Shown here one piece after another: positions 22,578 to 28,538 of a stretch of DNA of 28,538 nt. A program made the position numbers and the translations under genes. The notes under the pieces are model-generated. The model was given only the letters and a program-made list of their open reading frames with translations. It searched no databases and was not told the DNA's origin. The stretch is taken from positions 1-28,538 of the forward strand of contig JAEDEN010000019.1 in the NCBI GenBank assembly GCA_016293265.1. The letters are read 5' to 3'. Positions within the stretch are counted from its first letter, which is position 1. Every line of letters starts with the position of its first letter. This DNA comes from Oscillospiraceae bacterium. GTDB lineage: Bacteria; Bacillota; Clostridia; Oscillospirales; Oscillospiraceae.

Positions 22578-23294
22578 TTAAAGCTGGGAGAAGACCTGGC
22601 CGATGGGGTCCCGGATGACGAGACCCGCCGCAAGGTCCCGGGCCACGGCAGACTTGTTGATGAGCACCAGCTTTCCGCCCCGGTAGTAGTTGATGAGCCC
22701 GGCGGCGGGATAGACGTTCAAAGAGGTGCCGCCGATGATGAGCACATCCGCCTGGGCGATGGCGCGGAGGGAGTCGTTGATGGTGGCCTGGTCCAGGCCC
22801 TCCTCATACAGCACCACATCGGGCTTCACCATGCCGCCGCATTCGCACCTGGGAATGCCGGTGGAGTGAAGCATAAAGGTGAAATCGTGGAATTTGCCGC
22901 ACTTTTCGCAGTAGTTCCGGTGGACGCTGCCGTGAAGCTCGTACACCCGCCGGCTTCCCGCCATCTGGTGGAGGCCGTCGATGTTCTGGGTGACGATGGC
23001 CCGGAGTTTGCCCTCCTTCTCCCACTGGGCCAGCTTGAAATGGGCGGCGTTGGGCTCTGCGCCGGGGGCCAGTAGCTTGGCCCGGTAGAAGCGGAAGAAC
23101 TCCTCCGGGTTGGCCTCGTAAAAGGTATGGCTCAGGATCACCTCCGGGGGATAGGCCCATTGCTGGTGGTAAAGCCCGTCGGTGGAGCGGAAGTCCGGGA
23201 TGCCGGACTCCGTGGAGACCCCCGCGCCGCCGAAAAAGACGATATTGTCGGTGGAGTCCACCAGTTCCTTCAGCTTTTTGACCTCGTCAGTCAT
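22578..23294 (-). CDS. cobB: NAD-dependent protein deacylase, sirtuin family
   Basis: A 238-residue sirtuin. It has GAGVSTESGIPDFRS for NAD binding, TQNIDGLH (residues 102-109), catalytic H121 in YELHGS, and IIGGTSLNVYPAAGL. The zinc site is C129, C132, C150 and C152; the second pair is C-x-C rather than C-x2-C. The enzyme removes acyl groups from lysine with NAD. The ATG at 23294 has GGGAGGG 6 bases upstream; a TTG at 23309 is rejected. It is divergent from the ArsC-like gene with only 26 bases between start codons. Confidence 0.92.
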   Translation of the reverse strand: MTDEVKKLKELVDSTDNIVFFGGAGVSTESGIPDFRSTDGLYHQQWAYPPEVILSHTFYEANPEEFFRFYRAKLLAPGAEPNAAHFKLAQWEKEGKLRAIVTQNIDGLHQMAGSRRVYELHGSVHRNYCEKCGKFHDFTFMLHSTGIPRCECGGMVKPDVVLYEEGLDQATINDSLRAIAQADVLIIGGTSLNVYPAAGLINYYRGGKLVLINKSAVARDLAAGLVIRDPIGQVFSQL

Positions 23295-23314
23295 GAAAAT
23301 CCCTCCCAAGGAGT

Positions 23315-23343
23315 AATGTAATGAATATTCAGATCTTCGGCAA
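23315..23343 (-). promoter_or_regulatory. Possible sirtuin promoter inside the ArsC-like ORF
   Basis: Minus strand: -35 TTGCCG at 23338-23343, 17-base spacer, -10 TACATT at 23315-23320. It would start transcription about 14 bases before the ATG at 23294. Four of six bases match in each box. Confidence 0.4.
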
Positions 23344-23656
23344 TTCCAAGTCCTTCGACACGAAGAAGGCGGAGCGGTGGTTCAAGGAGCGCCGCATCAA
23401 GTATCAGTATATCGACCTGCCCTCAAAAGGATTATCCCCCAGGGAATACCTCTCCGTCAAGCAGAAAGTTGGCTTTGAGGCCCTGGTAAACACCAAATGC
23501 AAAGCCTATGAAGCCCTTTACATGGCCTACATCACCCCCGCGGCCCGGGAGGAAACGCTTTTGGAGCATCCGGAGCTGTTCAACGCCCCCATTGTCCGCA
23601 ACGGGAAGGAGGCCACCGTGGGCTATTGCCCGGAGGTATGGGCAGGCTGGGAGTAA
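23321..23656 (+). CDS. ArsC/Spx-fold protein lacking the active cysteine
   Basis: A 111-residue protein of the arsenate-reductase (ArsC/Spx) fold. The thioredoxin-like N-terminus reads MNIQIFGNSKSFDTKKAERW, followed by FKERRIKYQYIDL and the conserved C-terminal APIVRNGKEATVGYCPEVW. Where homologues have a reactive cysteine (C-x2-C in Spx, a single C in the ArsC group), this protein has serine 11. It probably lacks redox or arsenate reductase activity, so a binding role is more likely. The ATG at 23321 has AAGGAG 7 bases upstream. It is first of a six-gene plus-strand run. Confidence 0.82.
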   Translation: MNIQIFGNSKSFDTKKAERWFKERRIKYQYIDLPSKGLSPREYLSVKQKVGFEALVNTKCKAYEALYMAYITPAAREETLLEHPELFNAPIVRNGKEATVGYCPEVWAGWE

Positions 23657-23697
23657 CGGGAGGGACCGGAGGCCGCTCCGGGGAAGGGAGGTGCCCC

Positions 23698-24555
23698 ATG
23701 AAGGAACGCTTGCTGAAAAACCGCTTCATCCGCTTCGGCTACCTTATGGCGCGCCGCTTCCTGCGCCACGGCGTGGGCACCCAGAGCGCCGCCCTGAGCT
23801 TTTACCTCCTGTTCATGATCTTTCCCTTCCTTATTTTCCTCAGCGCCCTGCTGGGATTGCTGCACCTGGATGTGGCGGGCATCCTGGTGGCGCTGGGGGA
23901 GATCCTGCCGGGGGAGGTGGTGGAGCTGGTGGGGATGTACCTGCGCTATGTGCGGGAGAATTCCAGCCTGCGCCTTGCCCTCTTCGGACTGTTTTTTTCC
24001 ATCTGGTTCCCCATGCGGGCCACCAACGCCCTTTTGCGGGCCGTGCGCACGGCCTACCACCTGGGGCCGCCCCACAGCACGGTGCGCCAGCTCATCAAGT
24101 CCCTGGCCTACACGGTGCTGCTCATTGTGACCATCACCCTGACGCTGACTGCCGTGACGGTGAGCGACTGGCTGCTGGATTACGCCGTGGCCCATTTCCG
24201 CCTGCCGGCCTTTGTGGCGCTGCTGTGGGGGAAGCTCCGCTTCCCCGTGGCGGGCGTGGCGGGCTTCTTCGCCCTCTGCGCCCTTTACGCCCTGGCCCAG
24301 GACGGCCCCCAGCGCTGGAGGAACATCTGGCCGGGCACCGTTTCGGCCCTTGGGGCGTGGCTGGGCCTGTCCTGGCTTTATAACCTGTATGTGGAGCATT
24401 TTGCCCACTATTCGGTGCTTTACGGCTCCATCGGTACCATCATCGTGCTTTTGATCTGGCTGAATATGAGCGCCGTCACCCTCATCATGGGGGCGGAGAT
24501 GAACGGCGTCCTTATGGCCATGGGCAGCGGAAAAGAAAGAGAGGAACTGTTATGA
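23698..24555 (+). CDS. YihY/BrkB family membrane protein
   Basis: A 285-residue membrane protein with about six helices and the YihY/BrkB layout: AALSFYLLFMIFPFLIFL near residue 30, RATNALLRAVRTAYH in the middle, then GSIGTIIVLLIWLNMSA and a final MGAEMNGVL helix. The family was once called ribonuclease BN by mistake; its function is unresolved. The ATG at 23698 has GGGAAGGGAGGT upstream. It overlaps the next gene by four bases. Confidence 0.9.
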   Translation: MKERLLKNRFIRFGYLMARRFLRHGVGTQSAALSFYLLFMIFPFLIFLSALLGLLHLDVAGILVALGEILPGEVVELVGMYLRYVRENSSLRLALFGLFFSIWFPMRATNALLRAVRTAYHLGPPHSTVRQLIKSLAYTVLLIVTITLTLTAVTVSDWLLDYAVAHFRLPAFVALLWGKLRFPVAGVAGFFALCALYALAQDGPQRWRNIWPGTVSALGAWLGLSWLYNLYVEHFAHYSVLYGSIGTIIVLLIWLNMSAVTLIMGAEMNGVLMAMGSGKEREELL

Positions 24556-25088
24556 TGGAAAGAAAAGAGGCCTGCCTTGCAGCCATCCTGCAGGCGGCCC
24601 GGGATATGTGCCTTGCCGCCCAGACGGCGCCTAAGGCCTGCGGGCGGGACAGCGTGGAGTGCGGGGTCCTCACCGGGGAGGAGATCGCCGCCCTGGCGGA
24701 GGAGATGGAGCGCATCGAACGGGAGACGCCGGGCTGCCGCCCCATTTTTTACCGGGACGCGGCCCTGGTGCGCCTTTGCCAGGCGGTGGTGCTCATCGGT
24801 TCCCGGAACCAGAGCCGGGGGGTAGTTCCCTGCGGCTTTTGCGGCAACGGCGACTGCGCCGGGATGCACAAAACGCCGGGGCAGCACTGCGCCTTTGACG
24901 ACATCGACCTGGGCATCGCCATCGGCAGCGCCGCAGCCGTGGCGGCGGACCGCCGGGTGGACAACCGGGTGCTCTACACCGCCGGAATCGCGGCCATGAA
25001 CCTGAAACTCCTGGGGGAGAAGGCGGGCACCATCATCGCCATCCCCCTGACGGCCTCGGAGCGGAATATTTTCTTCGTACGGGGATAA
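24552..25088 (+). CDS. DUF2148 ferredoxin-like domain protein
   Basis: A 178-residue cytosolic protein with the DUF2148 pattern: CGRDSVECGVLTGEE near residue 30 and a cysteine cluster C94-x2-C97-x4-C102-x10-C113 within PCGFCGNGDC. The C-terminal half follows with DIDLGIAIGSAAAVAADRRV and DNRVLYTAG. An iron-sulfur cluster is likely, but no reaction is known. Start ATG-ATG at 24552 overlaps the YihY stop (ATGA), so the two are translationally coupled. Confidence 0.88.
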   Translation: MMERKEACLAAILQAARDMCLAAQTAPKACGRDSVECGVLTGEEIAALAEEMERIERETPGCRPIFYRDAALVRLCQAVVLIGSRNQSRGVVPCGFCGNGDCAGMHKTPGQHCAFDDIDLGIAIGSAAAVAADRRVDNRVLYTAGIAAMNLKLLGEKAGTIIAIPLTASERNIFFVRG

Positions 25089-25158
25089 ATAAACATGAGC
25101 GGACGGGGAGGACGGACCGCCGTTCCCCGCCGCCATCATCAGAAAGGAACGGATCTTT

Positions 25159-26385
25159 ATGGATGAAAAACTGCTGGAATATGCCCGGCTGCTGGTGCGG
25201 GTGGGCCTGAACGTGCAAAAGGGCCAGAGACTGGTGATCTCCTCCCCGGTGGAGTGCGCCTACTTTGCCCGTATGTGCGCCAAGGAGGCCTATGAAGCCG
25301 GCTGCCGGGAGGTGGTCATGAACTGGCATGACGACGCCATGGCCCGCCTTAAGTATCTCTATGCCGACGACGAGATCTTCGACCAGGTCCCCCTCTGGCG
25401 GCGCCACTTCTTCAATGACTACGCCCTGGAGGGAGCGGCCTATCTGGCCATCTCCGCCTCCGACCCGGAGAATTTCAAGGGGGTGGATTCCCAGCGCATC
25501 ATCCGGGCCCAGCGCGCCAGCGGCAAGGCGCTGAAGGATTTCGATCGCCTGCAGATGTGCAGCGGCTTCCCCTGGTGCATCGCCTCCATCCCCATCCCCA
25601 GCTGGGCAAAGACGGTGTTCCCCGGCGAAGGCGAGGCGGAGGCCATGGAAAAGCTCTGGGAGGCCATTTTCAAGGCCGTCCGCATCAGCGGGGACGGCAA
25701 GGCCGTGGAGCGCTGGCAGGAGCACCTCTCCACCCTTCACGCCCGCCTGGAGAAGATGAACGCCCTGCGCTTCAAGAGCCTGCACTACACCAATTCCCTG
25801 GGCACCGACCTCACCGTGGAGCTGCCCGAGGGCCACATCTGGGAGGCGGGCAACGACGTGACCCTCTCCGGCCAGACGTATATCGCCAACATCCCCACGG
25901 AGGAGCTGTTCACCTCTCCCCTGAGGACCGGCGTCAACGGCGTGGTGTATTCCTCCATGCCCCTGGTGAACGACGGCGCCATCGTGGATGGGTTCCATTT
26001 CGTGGTGAAGGACGGAAAGATCGTGGAATGCCATGCCGAAAAGGGGGAGGAAGAGCTGAAGGCCGCCATCAGCGTGGACGAGGGGGCCAGCTACTTCGGC
26101 GAGGTGGCCCTGGTGCCCTATGACAGCCCCATCTCCAACCAGAAGATCCTGTTCTACAATACCCTCTTTGACGAGAATGCCGCCTGCCATATCGCCTTCG
26201 GCGAGGCGTATCCCTGCCTGGAGGGTGGCCAGAAGATGACCAAGGAAGAGCTGAAGGCCCGGGGCCTCAACGACTCCATCACCCATGTGGACTTCATGAT
26301 CGGCACCGCCGATCTGTCCATCGTGGGCACCACCCACGACGGCCGGGAGGTCCCCGTGTTCGTAAACGGCAATTTCGCCATCTGA
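25159..26385 (+). CDS. M29 family metal-dependent aminopeptidase
   Basis: A 408-residue aminopeptidase of the thermophilic (AmpT/AmpS) M29 family, at its usual length. Expected metal and catalytic residues are present: E248/E249 in NIPTEELFT, E315 in YFGEVALVP, E339 and H344 in LFDENAACHIAFGE, Y351, and H376/D378 in THVDFMIG. It removes N-terminal residues from peptides in the cytosol. The ATG at 25159 has AAAGGA upstream. It lies 70 bases after the DUF2148 gene in a gap holding a short GC-rich hairpin. Confidence 0.93.
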   Translation: MDEKLLEYARLLVRVGLNVQKGQRLVISSPVECAYFARMCAKEAYEAGCREVVMNWHDDAMARLKYLYADDEIFDQVPLWRRHFFNDYALEGAAYLAISASDPENFKGVDSQRIIRAQRASGKALKDFDRLQMCSGFPWCIASIPIPSWAKTVFPGEGEAEAMEKLWEAIFKAVRISGDGKAVERWQEHLSTLHARLEKMNALRFKSLHYTNSLGTDLTVELPEGHIWEAGNDVTLSGQTYIANIPTEELFTSPLRTGVNGVVYSSMPLVNDGAIVDGFHFVVKDGKIVECHAEKGEEELKAAISVDEGASYFGEVALVPYDSPISNQKILFYNTLFDENAACHIAFGEAYPCLEGGQKMTKEELKARGLNDSITHVDFMIGTADLSIVGTTHDGREVPVFVNGNFAI

Positions 26386-26396
26386 GGAGCATACCT

Positions 26397-26876
26397 ATGT
26401 ATCGCACAAGAGAAAACAGCGCCGATGTCCTCATCTGCCAGGGCGCCCGGGTGGTGGGTGACGTGAAGCTGGGCAAGGGCGTAAGCGTTTGGTACAACGC
26501 CGTCATCCGGGGCGACAAGGGCCCCATCACCATCGGGGAGAACACCAACGTCCAGGACGGCGTGGTGCTCCACAACGAGACCCATGTGGGCGCGGGGTGC
26601 ACCCTGGGGCACAACGCCGTCGTCCACGGCTGCACCGTGGGAAACAACACCCTCATCGGCATGGGGGCGGTGGTGCTGGACGGCGCCCGGATCGGAAATG
26701 ACTGCCTGGTGGGAGCCGGGGCCCTGGTCACAGGGAAAATGGACGCCCCGGACGGCTCCATGCTCCTGGGCAGCCCCGCAAAGGTGGTGCGCCGCCTGAC
26801 GGAGCGGGAGATCGAGGGAAACCGGGAATCCATGCGGGAGTATCTGGAGCTTGCGGAAAAATGCCGCAGAGGCTGA
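26397..26876 (+). CDS. Gamma-carbonic anhydrase family protein (YrdA/PaaY type)
   Basis: A 159-residue left-handed beta-helix protein made of hexapeptide repeats (IGENTNVQDGVVLHN, VGAGCTLGHNAVVHG, VGNNTLIGMGAVVLDG). The three zinc histidines are H59, H72 and H77. R38 and D40 in AVIRGDKG are also conserved. It forms trimers; many relatives have weak or no carbonic anhydrase activity, and CoA-thioester or scaffold roles are discussed. The ATG at 26397 has GAGGAG upstream and lies 11 bases after the aminopeptidase. Confidence 0.92.
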   Translation: MYRTRENSADVLICQGARVVGDVKLGKGVSVWYNAVIRGDKGPITIGENTNVQDGVVLHNETHVGAGCTLGHNAVVHGCTVGNNTLIGMGAVVLDGARIGNDCLVGAGALVTGKMDAPDGSMLLGSPAKVVRRLTEREIEGNRESMREYLELAEKCRRG

Positions 26877-26889
26877 TAAGAGGAACGCT

Positions 26890-28041
26890 ATGAATTGGAA
26901 TAAGGAAACCGTAAAAAACCTTCTCATCGTGGTGTGCGGCGGCGGGGCCTTTTACGTCGCCATCCAGCATCTGAACGTCCTTTGGTGGGGCGTGAGGGCG
27001 CTGGTGGGCATCCTGGCCCCCTTTTTGCTGGGCGGGGCCATCGCTTTCGTGCTGAATGTCCCCATGCGGGCCATCGAGCGCCACGTCTTCCCCCGGGAGC
27101 GGCAGATGGACCGGCTGCGCCGGCCCCTGGCTCTCATTTTCACGCTGATGGCGGTCATCGGCGTATTGGCTATCGCCATGTGCGTCATCGTCCCCGGCGT
27201 GAAGGCGGCCATTCTTTCCGCCGCCAGCCAGGTGCCCGCCGCCGTGGAGAATCTTCTTGCGAAGCTGCACGGGCTGGAGGCGTATCTTCCCGCCCTGGGA
27301 GAGCTGTTCTCTGAGCTGGAACTGGACGACTGGAAGGTCATCACGGAGAAGGCCATGGATGTGGCGAAGAATTGGGGCGGCGGACTGCTCTCCTCCGGCA
27401 GCGGCTTCATCGGCGGTGTGGTCAGCGGCGTGAGCACATTTGTCATCGGCCTCATTTTCTCCTTTTACATCCTGCTGCAAAAGGAAAAGCTGGCCCGCCA
27501 GGGAAAGCAGGTGCTCTACGGCCTGCTGCCGGAGCACCGGGCCGACCGGACGCTGGAGGTGCTGCGCCTTGCGGAGCGGACCTTTTCCAGCTTCCTCTCC
27601 GGCCAGTGCACGGAGGCGGTGATCCTGGGCAGTATGTTCGTCATCGCCATGACCCTGTTCAGAATGCCCTACGCCCTGCTGGTGGGCGTCCTCACCGGGA
27701 TCACGGCGCTCATCCCCATCGTGGGCGCCTTCATCGGCTGCATCGTGGGCGCCCTGCTCATCGCCCTGGTCCATCCCATGCAGGCGGTGGTCTTTGTGGT
27801 GATGTTCCTCGTCCTCCAGCAGGTGGAGGGGAACCTGATCTATCCCCATGTGGTGGGCTCCTCCGTGGGGCTTCCCTCTATCTGGGTGCTGGCGGCAGTG
27901 ACGGTGGGCGGCAAGCTGATGGGCATCTCCGGAATGCTGCTGTTCATCCCCATCTGCTCCGTGGCCTATGCCCTGTTCCGGGACTTTGTGAAGCGGCGGC
28001 TGCTGGAGAAAAAGATCAGCGGGGAAAAGTGGAGCGCCTGA
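26890..28041 (+). CDS. AI-2E family transporter (PerM/YdiK/YtvI-type permease)
   Basis: A 383-residue membrane protein with about seven or eight helices in the AI-2 exporter/PerM pattern. Two N-terminal helices precede VLNVPMRAIERHVFP, followed by a long amphipathic central region (about 110-165). The C-terminal core has FSFYILLQKEKLARQGKQ, RTFSSFLSGQCTEAVILG, LVGVLTGITALIPIVGAFIG and VEGNLIYPHVVGSSVGLP. Relatives export autoinducer-2 or act as Na+/H+ antiporters; the substrate is unknown. The ATG at 26890 is chosen over one at 26851 that would overlap the preceding gene. AGAGG lies upstream. It is the last gene of the operon that begins at 23321. Confidence 0.9.
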   Translation: MNWNKETVKNLLIVVCGGGAFYVAIQHLNVLWWGVRALVGILAPFLLGGAIAFVLNVPMRAIERHVFPRERQMDRLRRPLALIFTLMAVIGVLAIAMCVIVPGVKAAILSAASQVPAAVENLLAKLHGLEAYLPALGELFSELELDDWKVITEKAMDVAKNWGGGLLSSGSGFIGGVVSGVSTFVIGLIFSFYILLQKEKLARQGKQVLYGLLPEHRADRTLEVLRLAERTFSSFLSGQCTEAVILGSMFVIAMTLFRMPYALLVGVLTGITALIPIVGAFIGCIVGALLIALVHPMQAVVFVVMFLVLQQVEGNLIYPHVVGSSVGLPSIWVLAAVTVGGKLMGISGMLLFIPICSVAYALFRDFVKRRLLEKKISGEKWSA

Positions 28042-28074
28042 GGCTGAAAAATGGCGTTTCCCCACGCCGGGGCT

Positions 28075-28103
28075 TTGACAGGGCGGGGGAAGTGTGGTAT
28101 CAT
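28075..28103 (+). promoter_or_regulatory. Strong promoter upstream of tRNA-Leu
   Basis: -35 TTGACA at 28075-28080, 17-base spacer, -10 TATCAT at 28098-28103. The tRNA begins about 140 nt after the predicted start. Confidence 0.8.
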
Positions 28104-28109
28104 CCTGTA

Positions 28110-28251
28110 AAGAAAAGGCGGCGGCCGGGGACCCCGGCCGCCCATCCGCGGGTATGGCGGAGCCGGTATACCCACAGGAGGCAGGCTGGCGGCAGCGTGG
28201 CGGACGCTTTGCCGCTCCCGCCGGTGCCCGCCTCTCGTTTGAACTGAATAA
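28110..28251 (+). other. Structured RNA leader between promoter and tRNA-Leu
   Basis: The roughly 140 nt before the tRNA fold into at least three hairpins. The first is a GGCGGCCGG/CCGGCCGCC stem around 28119-28142. The second is GGGTAT/ATACCC enclosing GGC-GGA-GCC around 28149-28174. The third is a long imperfect AGGCAGGC...GCCCGCCT stem around 28178-28234, capped by AGCGT/ACGCT. There is no ORF with a ribosome binding site. It may be a tRNA precursor leader or a separate small RNA. Confidence 0.4.
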
Positions 28252-28336
28252 GCGCCTGTGATGGAATTGGTAGACATGCGAGATTTAGGTTCTCGTGCAG
28301 CGATGCGTGTGGGTTCGAGTCCCTTCAGGCGCACCA
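28252..28336 (+). tRNA. tRNA-Leu (anticodon UAG)
   Basis: An 85-nt class II tRNA. Acceptor GCGCCTG pairs with CAGGCGC, then discriminator A and encoded CCA. The D-loop has AATTGGTAGA, and the anticodon loop TTTAGGT gives anticodon TAG at 28286-28288. A long variable arm precedes the T-arm GGGTTCGAGTCCC. It reads CUN leucine codons, chiefly CUA and, by wobble, CUG. Confidence 0.96.
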
Positions 28337-28337
28337 C

Positions 28338-28376
28338 GTCGGAGCAAGCTGCATATCGCTTGCTCCGACTTTTTTT
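28338..28376 (+). terminator. Terminator of tRNA-Leu
   Basis: A 12-bp perfect stem (28338-28349 with 28358-28369) and seven T at 28370-28376, starting one base after the tRNA CCA end. Confidence 0.9.
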
Positions 28377-28387
28377 AAAAGTCAGAG

Positions 28388-28459
28388 CGCACTCATTCCG
28401 CTGCTCCTCCTCTCCAACCGCGATTCGCTTCGCTGGATTCGCGGCTGGTTTTGAGTGCG
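28388..28459. repeat. Nested imperfect palindrome downstream of tRNA-Leu
   Basis: Outer arms CGCACTCA (28388-28395) and TGAGTGCG (28452-28459), inner arms CCGCGA (28418-28423) and TCGCGG (28439-28444). No ORF is present. It could be a REP-like or miniature mobile element, or a remnant. Confidence 0.5.
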
Positions 28460-28498
28460 ATTGAAAGCCTGTACTCCGAAACTGTTCGCACTTCCCAG

Positions 28499-28537
28499 CT
28501 CGCCGCAAGCGTCATATCGCTTGCGACGAGTTTTTTT
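28499..28537 (+). terminator. Second terminator-like hairpin, similar to the one at 28338
   Basis: A 13-bp stem with one C-A mismatch (28499-28511 with 28518-28530) and seven T. Its CATATCGCTTGC loop and arm match the loop and arm of the tRNA terminator, so the two hairpins look like copies of one element. Confidence 0.7.
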
Positions 28538-28538
28538 A

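Overview
The window reads as an ordinary chromosomal stretch of a high-G+C, probably spore-forming Firmicute. The gut Oscillospiraceae (relatives of Flavonifractor, Lawsonibacter and Oscillibacter) fit best. The reasons are ribosome binding sites of the AAAGGAGG type, TTGACA/TATAAT promoters with 17-base spacers, a CCA-encoding tRNA gene, a DUF6472 mini-protein, a LysM-GH18 enzyme of the spore-germination (SleL/YaaH) type, and fused TAXI-TRAP permeases. The taxon is inferred from gene content, not from a marker gene. No prophage, insertion sequence or CRISPR array is visible.

Region 1 (1-4091) opens with the 3' end of ATP-type PEP carboxykinase. Then comes a minus-strand pair: an aldo/keto reductase with C-terminal Fe-S motifs and a WapI-immunity-like protein. 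This pair diverges from a small ModE-like regulator, and the two promoters appear to share one palindromic -35 box. Next, on the minus strand, are a zinc-ribbon/Big_2 membrane protein and a DUF6472-NUDIX pair.

Region 2 (4092-9719) holds a small membrane protein with its own promoter and terminator, then a complete branched-chain amino acid ABC importer, livKHMGF, with a hairpin after the binding-protein gene and a terminator at the end.

Region 3 (9720-13494) is the most unusual part. It contains an orphan two-TM protein with a soluble, probably beta-rich domain and visibly lower G+C than its neighbours. Right after it, a near-consensus promoter whose -35 box overlaps the stop codon drives about 230 nt ending in a strong terminator. 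That transcript holds only a 9-codon ORF, so it is a candidate small RNA or leader-peptide unit. A LysM-GH18 glycosidase and a LysR regulator follow.

Region 4 (13495-17284) is a TAXI-family TRAP transporter. It has a 560-base AT-rich upstream region, a GC-rich leader, a lipoprotein binding subunit, a perfect 17-bp inverted repeat and a fused 4TM-12TM permease. Region 5 (17332-18858) is a minus-strand LysR regulator followed by a TRIC/UPF0126 channel protein.

Region 6 (19037-28041) is mostly two plus-strand housekeeping operons separated by a minus-strand sirtuin gene. The first carries ymdB, a YbaK deacylase, a YhaO/SbcD-like phosphoesterase and asparaginase. The second carries an ArsC-fold protein lacking its usual cysteine, YihY, a DUF2148 ferredoxin-like protein, an M29 aminopeptidase, a gamma-carbonic anhydrase and an AI-2E family permease. 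The window ends with tRNA-Leu(UAG), which has a distant strong promoter, a structured leader, and two similar terminator hairpins around an imperfect dyad.

Together the genes suggest a metabolism centred on amino acids and small organic acids: two high-affinity solute importers, asparagine hydrolysis, peptide hydrolysis and PEP carboxykinase. Function calls rest on recognised motifs read from the translations; no database search was run.
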